The notes below the pieces were generated by a model. It was given only the letters and a program-made list of their open reading frames with translations, did no database searches and had not been told where the DNA came from. From NCBI GenBank assembly GCA_023391005.1, contig JAEWBS010000133.1:1-27334 (forward strand): 27,334 nucleotides of DNA. The letters are read 5' to 3'. This document shows positions 8,345 through 16,273 of this stretch, one piece after another (within the stretch, counting starts at the first letter, position 1; each line of letters begins with the position of its first letter). A program made the translations under genes and the position numbers. The DNA comes from Bacillota bacterium. GTDB lineage: Bacteria; Bacillota; Clostridia; Oscillospirales; Ruminococcaceae.

Positions 8345-8641
8345 TCCTCTTACTATTAAGCCGATTTGAGGGGTAGGTTGAGCCATTAAACTTTCAGCTT
8401 CCGAAAAAATCCCCTCACTACTAAGCCGGTTTCGGAGGTGGGTTGAGCGGATAAATTTTTAAGGAGCTCAAATATCCCCCTACTATTAAGCCGGTTTCAG
8501 ATACGGGTTGCACGGAAAAACTTTTAACCCGGTAAAAAGCCCTCCTACTATTAAGCCGATTTCAGAGGGGGGGTGGACGGAATTATTTTTGAATCTCAAA
8601 AAATCCCCTCACTATTAAGCCGGTTTCATAAGGGGGTCTAC
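8345..8641 (-). repeat. Five tandem 65-bp repeats, each a terminator-like hairpin
   Basis: The core CTA(T/C)TAAGCCG(A/G)TTT recurs with its TAAG at 8357, 8422, 8487, 8552 and 8616, so the period is 65, 65, 65 and 64. On the minus strand each unit reads a C-rich arm, a loop containing GAAA(C/T)CGGCTTA(A/G)TAGT, a G-rich arm and usually a run of T (for example ATTTTTT in units 2 and 5). Units 1, 2, 4 and 5 can pair their arms; unit 3 pairs poorly. Read this way they lie in the leader of the HTH_36 gene. They could be iterons bound by that protein, tandem attenuators, or both. Confidence 0.85.
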
Positions 8642-8656
8642 AAAAAGAAAATGCAA

Positions 8657-8685
8657 AGTGCCGCCCGTTTTTTACGGACGGCACT
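8657..8685 (-). terminator. Rho-independent terminator of the XRE gene
   Basis: A 12-bp stem (AGTGCCGTCCGT pairing with ACGGGCGGCACT on the minus strand, one G-U pair) with a five-base loop is followed by TTGCATTTTCTTTTTG. It lies 22 bases beyond the XRE regulator stop and insulates the five-repeat leader from upstream transcription. Confidence 0.85.
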
Positions 8686-8706
8686 CTGTTAAAAGAAGCA
8701 TATAAA

Positions 8707-9165
8707 TCATTCTTCGAAGGTATCGTTTTCCTCACCTGCGTATAAATATTTTTTCCGCAGGTAATCCGCCTGCTCCTCAGTAATGCACCCACCCCAAAGG
8801 TTGGCATTAATCGCTCCGTACAACTCATCACTGAGGCAGTCCAAATGAAGAACCTTGTCTTTCTCTCCCTGCAGATAGTCGTCGATTGCCTTTTGAATGC
8901 TGAATGGGAGGTCAAGCTCCAGATAGGTTTTATCCTGCGGCCTGCCATCCACAGAAATTTGGCTTGGCAGATTGTCCAGCCGCAAAAGCTCCTCCAAGGG
9001 GATATCCAGAGCCTTCGAGAGTTTGAGAAGCATATCGTTGTCGTAATGATTCAGTGGAGTCTTGCCGGAATAAATATCCGAAAGCGTTGCCCAAGGGACG
9101 CCGCTGGTCTTTGATAAGTGATAGCGGGAAATTCCTTTCTCCCGCAAAAGCTGCTGGAAGTTCAT
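8707..9165 (-). CDS. XRE-family transcriptional regulator with C-terminal domain
   Basis: A 152-residue protein with an N-terminal Xre/Cro helix-turn-helix (about 1-62): FQQLLREKGISRYHLSKTSGVPWATLSDIYSGK, then LLKLSKALDIPLEELL. The C-terminal half carries LDCLSDELYGAINANLWGG and ITEEQADYLRKKYL, a pattern I recognise from Firmicutes XRE proteins that often neighbour toxin-like genes. No such partner is evident here. An in-frame GTG lies at 9174, but the ATG at 9165 is preferred because AGGGGTGA sits just upstream and overlaps that GTG. A strong promoter and a terminator frame it, so it is its own transcription unit. Confidence 0.8.
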   Translation of the reverse strand: MNFQQLLREKGISRYHLSKTSGVPWATLSDIYSGKTPLNHYDNDMLLKLSKALDIPLEELLRLDNLPSQISVDGRPQDKTYLELDLPFSIQKAIDDYLQGEKDKVLHLDCLSDELYGAINANLWGGCITEEQADYLRKKYLYAGEENDTFEE

Positions 9166-9185
9166 GTTTCTCACCCCTTAAACAC

Positions 9186-9214
9186 ATCATATCGGTACTC
9201 TGATGCAGCGTCAA
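9186..9214 (-). promoter_or_regulatory. Strong sigma-70-type promoter for the XRE gene
   Basis: On the minus strand TTGACG (9209-9214) and TATGAT (9186-9191) are separated by exactly 17 bp, 20 bases before the XRE ATG at 9165. This is the best promoter match in the element. Confidence 0.7.
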
Positions 9215-9250
9215 GGAAAAGCCTGCCTTGCAAAGTCAACCTGCTGATTT

Positions 9251-9771
9251 CTACCCCATGCTTCCCACCATTTTGTTGATGTCGCCATCTCCATCCGCGG
9301 TTGTGCCACCGCCATCACTGCCGCCGTTATCGTCTATCCATCCAAAGCCAAGGAAGTACACCTGCTTTTGTCCGTCCACCACGCAGATATCTCCCATTTG
9401 AGGGGTGGTTTCTTTTGGGGGAGGTGTTTTCTCATTGTCCTGTTGCTCTCGCTGTGCCGGAGCAGGTGAACTGACTTCTTGGGGTATTAAAGCTACAACG
9501 GGTTCGGGGTTCGATGGAGCTTGCGCACATCGGGAAGCGGGTACGGTATCATTGGCAACAGGCACGCTTTCACTGGTTGCGGGGACATTCGCTGCACAGT
9601 CGGCCTGTGGCGTTGAAAGAGATACTGCTGCCCCTCGCCTCAGTCGTACACAGGGCGACTGTAGGGCGCAACAGGCGCCTTTGCTGGCAAGTGGTTTGGA
9701 ATGCTGCCTGCCAACAGAAAAACTGCCGCCAATCCCACCGTGCCAAGGACTATTTTTGACTTATGCTTCAC
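9251..9771 (-). pseudogene. Frameshifted DUF6550-like membrane-anchored protein
   Basis: From a GTG at 9771 one frame encodes VKHKSKIVLGTVGLAAVFLL, a positively charged start and a membrane anchor, and stops at TGA 9640-9642. A second frame, shifted by one base, is open through the region and encodes a Pro/Ser/Thr/Glu-rich linker followed by MGDICVVDGQKQVYFLGFGW and DGDGDINKMVGSMG, the conserved C-terminal block of DUF6550-type proteins found in Clostridia mobile elements. The two halves fit one gene broken between about 9640 and 9700 by one extra or two missing bases. The GTG overlaps the end of the upstream DUF6809-like gene, so they are coupled. A sequencing error remains possible. Confidence 0.6.
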
Positions 9772-10084
9772 TCAGCTCATCTCCCTCCTTCATAGCAAAA
9801 CGACCGCTCTCCTTGAGGGCTTCCTCAAGCGAACGGTCGTTGTCGTAAGTGTGCAGCTGTGAGAGCAGCCGCCATGCCAGCCAAAAGCCGCAGGCAAAGC
9901 TCTCTTTGGCTCGGATACTGCAAATCAAATCCTTGCTGTCAATGATTCGAAGAACCAATTTGCGTTCGGGCTTTTCCAAACTGCGGATGAGCTGCTGGTG
10001 GCATGCCTCAATTTCTTTCTGTATCTCTGCATCGGGGGTAAAGCGGTTGTATTGGTCGTATAGCTCGTCCAACGGGGTTTGCAT
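9761..10084 (-). CDS. DUF6809-like small mobile-element protein
   Basis: A 107-residue helical protein: a first helix with DELYDQYNRF, then HQQLIRSLEKPERKLVLRII and the conserved-looking FACGFWLAWRLLSQL segment. Small helical proteins of this layout (DUF6809) are frequent in Firmicutes integrative elements and have no known function; the family call is by resemblance. AGGAGGTGAT lies seven bases before the ATG. It overlaps the start of the DUF6550-like pseudogene and is divergent from the defence operon, whose regulatory region lies 90-155 bases upstream. Confidence 0.6.
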   Translation of the reverse strand: MQTPLDELYDQYNRFTPDAEIQKEIEACHQQLIRSLEKPERKLVLRIIDSKDLICSIRAKESFACGFWLAWRLLSQLHTYDNDRSLEEALKESGRFAMKEGDELSEA

Positions 10085-10161
10085 CTTGTATCACCTCCTG
10101 TTAGTGACACAGGATACCACAGAGAGTGCAGGAAAGCTATGAGTTTTATAGATAAATACTA

Positions 10162-10215
10162 TTCCCTTCTAATATAGCATATGTTATAATCTTTTGTAGC
10201 ATATGCTATATTATT
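10162..10215 (+). promoter_or_regulatory. Defence-operon promoter with two palindromic operators
   Basis: TAGCATATGTTA (10175-10186, one mismatch from the palindrome) and TAGCATATGCTA (10197-10208, perfect) are direct copies whose centres are 22 bp apart, two helical turns, on the same DNA face. A TATAAT at 10185-10190 overlaps the first; a second possible promoter is TTATAA (10184-10189) with TATATT (10207-10212) at 17-bp spacing. Sites of this symmetry 30-60 bases upstream of an XRE gene are typical of autorepression, so bound repressor would cover either -10 element. Confidence 0.75.
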
Positions 10216-10239
10216 AGCGGAGTTGCAGGGGGCATAAAA

Positions 10240-10461
10240 ATGGTCTTTTCATCTGTTGTCAAAAAAGTAAGGCTCGAACTCAAATTAAGTCAGCAGCAAT
10301 TAGCTCAAGCCTTGAATGTAAGTTATACAACGATTAACCGTTGGGAAAATGGCCATGTTGTGCCAAGTAACCTTGCGCAAAAGAGCTTTTTTGACTTTTG
10401 TGAGAATAATTTTATCGACGTATCTCAATTACTGAAAAGCGACGATAAAAATCAACAATAA
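10240..10461 (+). CDS. XRE-family regulator of the defence operon
   Basis: A 73-residue protein that is essentially one Xre/Cro helix-turn-helix: VRLELKLSQQQLAQALNVSYTTINRWENG (about 10-38), then PSNLAQKSFFDFCENN. Such minimal regulators bind palindromic operators as dimers. AGGGGG lies seven to eight bases before the ATG. It is the first gene of the operon, 24 bases before ietA, and has the two-palindrome operator directly upstream, so autoregulation of the whole defence operon is the simplest reading. Confidence 0.88.
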   Translation: MVFSSVVKKVRLELKLSQQQLAQALNVSYTTINRWENGHVVPSNLAQKSFFDFCENNFIDVSQLLKSDDKNQQ

Positions 10462-10485
10462 ACTAACCAGGGGGAGGTGTTGAAT

Positions 10486-11499
10486 ATGGCAAGAGCGGAT
10501 TTGCTCTATGATTTAATAAAATATGGATTGGTCAATGATAACCCAAACTTTCGCAGAGTTGCAGAAGCAATCTGCGCCGAAGAACGTGCAAAGCAACATG
10601 GGGTATTGGCAAACAAAATTGAAGAGTTGCTTCGGATTCAAAACAGGCCATTAATGCGGGATCCCTTACAGCCTACGGTGCGAAATGGTAATGGTGAACA
10701 GAGTTTGTTTATAGAAAAGATTCCTACAAGGAAGCTTGACCAGCTATTATTGCCGAAGTCTGTAATAGAAAGTTGCCGTGACCTTATAGAGGAGCAATCA
10801 CGTGCTGATTTATTACGTTCGCATGGCTTAGAACCTCGTAATAAAATTCTGCTTGTAGGCCCGCCTGGTAACGGCAAAACATCCTTAGCCGAAGCCATTG
10901 CAGAAGCGTTAATGCTGCCGTTATTGACTGTAAAATATGAAAGCATTGTCGGGGCTTATCTTGGCGAAACAGCAACACGCCTTGGAAAACTTTTTGATTA
11001 TGCGAAAACAAGACAGTGCGTTTTATTTTTCGATGAATTTGAAACCCTCGGAAAAGAACGTGGCGATACTCATGAAACTGGAGAAATAAAAAGAGTAGTG
11101 AGTTCTTTACTTCTGCAGATTGATGCTTTGCCAAGCTATGCCATTGTAATAGCTGCTACAAACCACGATGCCCTTTTAGATAGAGCAGCATGGCGGCGTT
11201 TTCAATTGCGTTTATTGCTCCCCAAACCATCTCGTCGAGATTTAGAGATGTGGTTTAAACAGTTCGAAAGCCGGATAGGGTTTAATTTCGGATTTGAACC
11301 CTCAACATTAGCAAAAAAACTTTTGGGTAAAAGCTATGCTGAAGCTGAGGAATTTGCATTATCTGTTTATAGAAAATATATTTTGAAAATACCAAATGGC
11401 AATATAAAAGAGATTACTCAAAATGAGCTGAGCCTTTATCTCGCAGGTGTACAAAGCGATATCAATACAAAAACAAGTCAGGAAGAAGGTGTTGAATAA
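10486..11499 (+). CDS. ietA: AAA+ ATPase, IetA of an IetAS defence system
   Basis: A 337-residue AAA+ ATPase. From the chosen ATG: a helical N-terminal region (1-80), Walker A GPPGNGKT (125-132), Walker B LFFDEF (180-185), sensor-1 AATN (223-226), an arginine finger region RAAWRRF (233-239) and a C-terminal lid. A GTG at 10477 is also in frame, but GGAGGTG seven bases before the ATG at 10486 decides the start. Its stop overlaps the next ATG by one base (TAATG). An AAA ATPase translationally coupled to a subtilisin-like protease is the defining pair of IetAS, an anti-phage system reported in a large systematic screen; the mechanism is not established. The ATPase may unfold targets for, or gate, the protease (inference). 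Confidence 0.85.
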   Translation: MARADLLYDLIKYGLVNDNPNFRRVAEAICAEERAKQHGVLANKIEELLRIQNRPLMRDPLQPTVRNGNGEQSLFIEKIPTRKLDQLLLPKSVIESCRDLIEEQSRADLLRSHGLEPRNKILLVGPPGNGKTSLAEAIAEALMLPLLTVKYESIVGAYLGETATRLGKLFDYAKTRQCVLFFDEFETLGKERGDTHETGEIKRVVSSLLLQIDALPSYAIVIAATNHDALLDRAAWRRFQLRLLLPKPSRRDLEMWFKQFESRIGFNFGFEPSTLAKKLLGKSYAEAEEFALSVYRKYILKIPNGNIKEITQNELSLYLAGVQSDINTKTSQEEGVE

Positions 11500-14087
11500 T
11501 GCCCGAAAGACCGGAAAGGCCGATTGTATTATTTGGTAATCCACAAACTGCTGATAGAAGTATTAAAGGTGGAGGGGCTCCCAAAATCAGTTTTCCGTCC
11601 CATGCAAAACAGGCATCTCGTCTTCAGCCCAAGCTGGAAACACTTCAGAAGGTTATCGATGACAACAAGGTATTGCTTCAACAATCACCTACGGGAATTG
11701 AGCCTGAAAAGACTCTTGTCTTTGAGGTGTCTGGCGAGTTGTCGTCTTTTTATACTGCTGTCAAAAATCTTGGAAGCGATGCCGAATGGATATTTGATAC
11801 GTCAGAATATATGCTTGTTTCAGATGATTTTTATGTCTGCAAAACAGATAAACGCACAAAAACTATATCACGAGATGAAACAAAATCTCAATTTATAGGG
11901 AAGGTTTACTGCGTCCTTGCGAATAATCGTGCTCTTGAAGAAATGGTATCTCTATGGAGGAACTATTCAAAAAATCCTAAAATGACATTCCCGACTGGCA
12001 AAACGGGATTAAGGGATGTTTTTAATAATCTTATTGATATCCATTTTTGGGGCTACAAAGAGCGGATTGAAGAAACGGGAGTTTTAGAAACATGGAAGGA
12101 TGATCTGAAGTTAGACCCTGAACTCAGCGAAGTAAAATGTGAGATTGAACTGTTTTATAGAAAATCCAAGGAGACTCGGCAACGACGTGAAGATGATGTA
12201 AAAGTATTGATTCAAGCTGCCGGAGGTAAAGTGCTGGGGCAAACCGTCGTTGAGGGGATAAATTATCACGCTATTTTAGCATCCTTGCCGAGACAGACGG
12301 TTCAATCCATTATCGACCAAAAAGATGTGGCGCTTGCTTCTGCAGATCAGATAATGTTTTTTCAATCCGTAGGGCAGAGTGTGGTTATTTCTGCTGATAA
12401 CATTTCGGATAGCACTGCAAAAGTAAATATGCCTGTTACTATTGCAGATGAACCGATTATTGCATTATTTGACGGACTTCCTCAGGAAAATCATCCATAT
12501 TTAGATGGTATTTTGAACGTAGACGATCCTGATAACTATGCAGCACAGTATACGGTACAAGCCAGAATGCACGGAACTTCAATGGCTTCATTTATTGCGC
12601 ATGGTGACCTTAATAATATCCAGCATCAGATTACTCACAAAATATATGTGAGACCAATTATGAAATCTCGAAACTCCCTCAACGGCACTCAGGAAGAGAT
12701 TCCAGAGGATGTCTTAATTGTTGATAAAATCCATGAGGCTGTGCGACGGCTCTATGAAGTAGATGCGGGTCGTGTTGCACCGACCGTCAGGGTAATAAAC
12801 CTCTCTATCGGGTTCCCGGGGCGAATATTTGACCGAATTATGAGTCCTTTAGCTCGTTTGCTTGACTGGTTGAGCTATACATATCGTGTTCTTTTTGTTG
12901 TGAGTGCAGGAAACCATTCAGGCAATATAGATGTGGGAATGTCCTTTTCTGATTTTTCTTCTCTCCCCATTGAAGAGCGAACTGCCCTTATGATTCAAAA
13001 TATGAACAATAATCTGCGCTTCCAAAGGCTCCTCTCTCCCTCGGAAAGTATTAATGCACTTACCATAGGAGCTTCTTTTTCAGACGAGTCAACCTTTACC
13101 GCCGATCCGCGCCAGGTATTGCCTTGTCAGGATAATATGGTAAGCCCGGCTAGCGCACTTGGCAGAGGTATGAACAATTCCATTAAGCCTGATATTATCT
13201 TTAACGGAGGAAGAAACACCTTACTTCAGAATGGCATAGGCGGTACTGAATTTCGCTGGCGGCCTTCTCTAACAAGAGCGCCTGGCTCTGTTTCAGCGGC
13301 ACCATACGACTTATCCATTGGATCCCAGAAAATAATGCACTCATTTGGGACAAGCAATGCCGCGGCAATGATTTCGCATGAAGCGTCGCGTTGTTTTGAC
13401 GCGCTTTCTGATGTGTTTAGTGACGCAGGAGAGGTATTACCCTATGATGCAGTTGCGTTACTTATTAAAGCGATGTTGGTTCATGGGGCTGAGTGGGGTG
13501 ACCTTTACAGCACATTTAGTTCGGTTCTTGGCATTCCTAAGAGATTTACAGACTATGTTTATAGGTTCTTTGGTTATGGAAAGCCCAACATCGATAAGGC
13601 AATTGAATGCGCTAAAAACCGTATTACGCTGTTAGGCTATGGAGAACTCAAAGATGGAGAGGCACATCTTTTTGATCTGCCTCTGCCTTTTGACGAATTC
13701 AGCCGCAGTCAAATACTTCGCCGTTTAACAGCAACTCTGGCCTCTTTTACTCCTATAACGCCTTCGCGACAAGCCTATCGGTCGGCACAATTATGGTTTT
13801 CTATAGAAGGTGCTAAGAAACACTTAATTGACAACCGTATAAATGCTGATTGGCAGGCTACAAGAAGAGGAAGCTTACAGCATGAAATTTTCCAAAATGA
13901 TGAGATTGTTGTTTGGAGTACGGATGATACAATGCAACTCAAGGTGAATTGCGCCCATGTTGCGGATGACAAATTTGCTGGGTCAGTCCCCTACGCGTTA
14001 ATGGTTTCTTTTGAAATAGACGCTGCTGTCAATATTGACGTTTATGAAAGGGTGTCTACAAAGGTCAAGCCGCCAGTTAAAATATAA
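11499..14087 (+). CDS. ietS: Subtilisin-like protease, IetS of an IetAS defence system
   Basis: An 862-residue protein with a peptidase S8 domain. The triad is visible: Asp325 in IALFDGLPQ, His358 in the HGTSMA motif, and Ser619 in FGTSNAAA; Asn472 in SAGNH is the oxyanion residue. There is no signal peptide, so it is cytoplasmic, unlike most subtilisins. About 310 residues precede the protease domain; they include the segment FEVSGELSSFYTAVKNLG and a possible inhibitor-like fold near 233-285 (EDDVKVLIQAAGGKVLGQTV). About 200 residues follow Ser619. Its start overlaps the ietA stop, and hsdMS begins 22 bases after its end. Catalytic residues are intact, so it is predicted active. Control of a dangerous intracellular protease by IetA is inference. 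Confidence 0.88.
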   Translation: MPERPERPIVLFGNPQTADRSIKGGGAPKISFPSHAKQASRLQPKLETLQKVIDDNKVLLQQSPTGIEPEKTLVFEVSGELSSFYTAVKNLGSDAEWIFDTSEYMLVSDDFYVCKTDKRTKTISRDETKSQFIGKVYCVLANNRALEEMVSLWRNYSKNPKMTFPTGKTGLRDVFNNLIDIHFWGYKERIEETGVLETWKDDLKLDPELSEVKCEIELFYRKSKETRQRREDDVKVLIQAAGGKVLGQTVVEGINYHAILASLPRQTVQSIIDQKDVALASADQIMFFQSVGQSVVISADNISDSTAKVNMPVTIADEPIIALFDGLPQENHPYLDGILNVDDPDNYAAQYTVQARMHGTSMASFIAHGDLNNIQHQITHKIYVRPIMKSRNSLNGTQEEIPEDVLIVDKIHEAVRRLYEVDAGRVAPTVRVINLSIGFPGRIFDRIMSPLARLLDWLSYTYRVLFVVSAGNHSGNIDVGMSFSDFSSLPIEERTALMIQNMNNNLRFQRLLSPSESINALTIGASFSDESTFTADPRQVLPCQDNMVSPASALGRGMNNSIKPDIIFNGGRNTLLQNGIGGTEFRWRPSLTRAPGSVSAAPYDLSIGSQKIMHSFGTSNAAAMISHEASRCFDALSDVFSDAGEVLPYDAVALLIKAMLVHGAEWGDLYSTFSSVLGIPKRFTDYVYRFFGYGKPNIDKAIECAKNRITLLGYGELKDGEAHLFDLPLPFDEFSRSQILRRLTATLASFTPITPSRQAYRSAQLWFSIEGAKKHLIDNRINADWQATRRGSLQHEIFQNDEIVVWSTDDTMQLKVNCAHVADDKFAGSVPYALMVSFEIDAAVNIDVYERVSTKVKPPVKI

Positions 14088-14109
14088 TTGCCTGTTGGAG
14101 GTTACATAG

Positions 14110-16260
14110 ATGGCAAAAGCAAAAAAAGAAACAAAAGAGCAGCCTGTCGAGCAGGTACTTTGGGCATCTGCCGATAAACTGCGTAAAAATATGGATGCCG
14201 CTGAGTACAAGCATATTGTCCTTGGGCTTATATTCCTGAAATATATCTCGGACAACTTCTACGAATTATACCATAAGCTTGAAGCGGGAGAAGGCGACTA
14301 TGCAGGTGCCGACCCGAAGGACCCGTATGAGTATCGTGCGGAGAACGTCTTCTTTGTGCCACCACAGGCACGTTGGGATTACCTACAAGGTAGGGCAAAA
14401 CTTGCCACCATCGGCAAAGACGTGGACGATGCGATGGATGCCATTGAAAAAGATAATGCTTCCCTTCAAGGTGTTTTACCGAAAGAATATGCGAAAGAGA
14501 AGTTAGATAAGCAGTCGCTTGGTGGTCTGATTGACATTATCAGTACCATTGCCCTTGGAGACTCACTCTCTCGTTCAAATGATGTTCTGGGCACAGTTTA
14601 TGAATACTTCCTTGGTCAGTTTGCCCTCGCAGAAGGCAAAAAGGGCGGTCAATTCTATACGCCTCGTTGTCTTGTTCAGCTTCTTGTTGAGATGCTCGAA
14701 CCATACGAAGGCCGGGTATTGGATCCCTGTTGTGGTTCCGGTGGGATGTTCGTACAAAGCGAGAAGTTTATCGAATCGCACGCCGACCGATATAATGGTA
14801 AGGCGCGTGAAATCGACAAACTATTTGAAAGCGTCGTGTCCGTGTATGGACAGGAAAGCAATCAGACAACTTGGCGGCTATGCAAAATGAACCTCGCTAT
14901 GCGTGGAATTGACAGTTCTAATGTCCGTTGGAATAACGAAGGGTCTTTTCTCAACGATTTACACCCAGACCTTCGTTCTGACTTCATCATTGCGAACCCG
15001 CCCTTTAATGATAGCGATTGGAGCGGTGAACTCCTGAACGGTGACTATCGTTGGAAGTATGGTACACCGCCAACATCGAATGCTAATTATGCTTGGATAC
15101 AGCACTTCATTTCGCACCTCGCACCAAAAGGCAAGGCGGGATTTTTGCTGGCTACCAAGGCGCTCGCGTCTGAATCCGCTGCGGAAAAGAGCATACGTAA
15201 AGGGATAATTGAAGACGGGTTGGTAGAGTGCATAGTTTTACTTCCGGGCAAACTGTTTTACACCACACCCGCGCCTGTTTCTTTATGGATTCTTTCAAGA
15301 GGCAAATCCAGCACCATTCGAAATCAAGAAACTTTGTTTATTGACGCTTCAAAGAGTTTTGTTGATCTTGACCGCACCCATAGAACCCTCGGTGCAGATA
15401 TCATTGGCGGTATTTGTTCTACTTACCACTCGTGGCTCTATGAAAAACACAAATACAAGGATATTGCTGGCTACTGCCGCTCTGTACAACAAGGTGAAAT
15501 TGTCGAATGCGACTTCTCGCTCTATCCGGGGCAATACATCGGTATCTGTGTTGACGAGTCTGACATTAAGCCCAAGGAGGTTTCATTTGCCGTTGCGACG
15601 AATGCTGCCGAGGACATCCGAGCAAAAATGGAAACCATTAACGAGAACATTAATAGCTTAATTGGAGAAATAAAAGCCGAGTTAAGAAAGCCGTCGGCAT
15701 CGCTTTCCAAGTACAAGTTATCTGATGTTTTGGAGGAATCCTTTGTCACCCTTGGCGCTGCTGAGGAACCTGAAATTCTGTCCATCACAGAGAATGCAGG
15801 ATTAGTTCTTCAAAGAGAGCGTTTTTCAAAACGCGTTGCCACCGAAGACACGAGTTCCTATAAGATTGTTAGAAAGACTGATGTCGTTTACAACCCATAC
15901 CTATTATGGGCGGGTGCGATAGACCAGTGTTGGCTTGTTGATGTGGGGATTACATCGCCAGCTTATGTTGTGCTTAAGGTCAAATCCGGATTTGAGCCGT
16001 TCTTAGTAGGCCATGTAATTAAGAGTGGTCTGATGAAAAAGTGGTACTGGAATATTTCCATTGGGACACACGAGCGTAGGCGCACCGCTCCCGTTGATAG
16101 GTTTCTCAACCTCGACATAGAGCTCCCTGATGAAGAAACACAAAAGCATCTTTCAGTTCTGTATCAACAGTTACTATCGCAAAAGACGCTTCTTCAAGAC
16201 ACCATCAAGTCAATAGATATACTTTCTGGTGGCTTGGGTGAGTTCTTTACAGGCGTTTAG
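14110..16260 (+). CDS. hsdM: Type I restriction-modification fused M/S subunit
   Basis: A 716-residue fusion. Residues 12-130 are the HsdM N-terminal helical domain and about 140-480 the N6-adenine methyltransferase, with motif I DPCCGSGG (205-212) and motif IV NPPF (296-299). A coiled coil (about 500-527) leads to a single HsdS-like target-recognition domain (about 535-680) with DVVYNPYLLW, ending in a second helix (681-710). Normal systems use a separate HsdS with two such domains; none is present here. A single-domain protein would have to pair with itself, so a symmetric, palindromic split recognition sequence is expected. GGAGG lies ten bases before the ATG. It methylates host DNA and guides HsdR. 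Confidence 0.92.
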   Translation: MAKAKKETKEQPVEQVLWASADKLRKNMDAAEYKHIVLGLIFLKYISDNFYELYHKLEAGEGDYAGADPKDPYEYRAENVFFVPPQARWDYLQGRAKLATIGKDVDDAMDAIEKDNASLQGVLPKEYAKEKLDKQSLGGLIDIISTIALGDSLSRSNDVLGTVYEYFLGQFALAEGKKGGQFYTPRCLVQLLVEMLEPYEGRVLDPCCGSGGMFVQSEKFIESHADRYNGKAREIDKLFESVVSVYGQESNQTTWRLCKMNLAMRGIDSSNVRWNNEGSFLNDLHPDLRSDFIIANPPFNDSDWSGELLNGDYRWKYGTPPTSNANYAWIQHFISHLAPKGKAGFLLATKALASESAAEKSIRKGIIEDGLVECIVLLPGKLFYTTPAPVSLWILSRGKSSTIRNQETLFIDASKSFVDLDRTHRTLGADIIGGICSTYHSWLYEKHKYKDIAGYCRSVQQGEIVECDFSLYPGQYIGICVDESDIKPKEVSFAVATNAAEDIRAKMETINENINSLIGEIKAELRKPSASLSKYKLSDVLEESFVTLGAAEEPEILSITENAGLVLQRERFSKRVATEDTSSYKIVRKTDVVYNPYLLWAGAIDQCWLVDVGITSPAYVVLKVKSGFEPFLVGHVIKSGLMKKWYWNISIGTHERRRTAPVDRFLNLDIELPDEETQKHLSVLYQQLLSQKTLLQDTIKSIDILSGGLGEFFTGV

Positions 16261-16273
16261 GAGGTAAGTGTGT

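Noticed and set aside
7702..8376. Plus-strand open frame of 224 residues
   Set aside because: It runs opposite to the HTH_36 gene, which has a clear domain and ribosome binding site, and reads into the repeat array.
8345..8641. CRISPR array
   Set aside because: The whole 65-base unit is similar, without unrelated spacers, and no cas genes are present.
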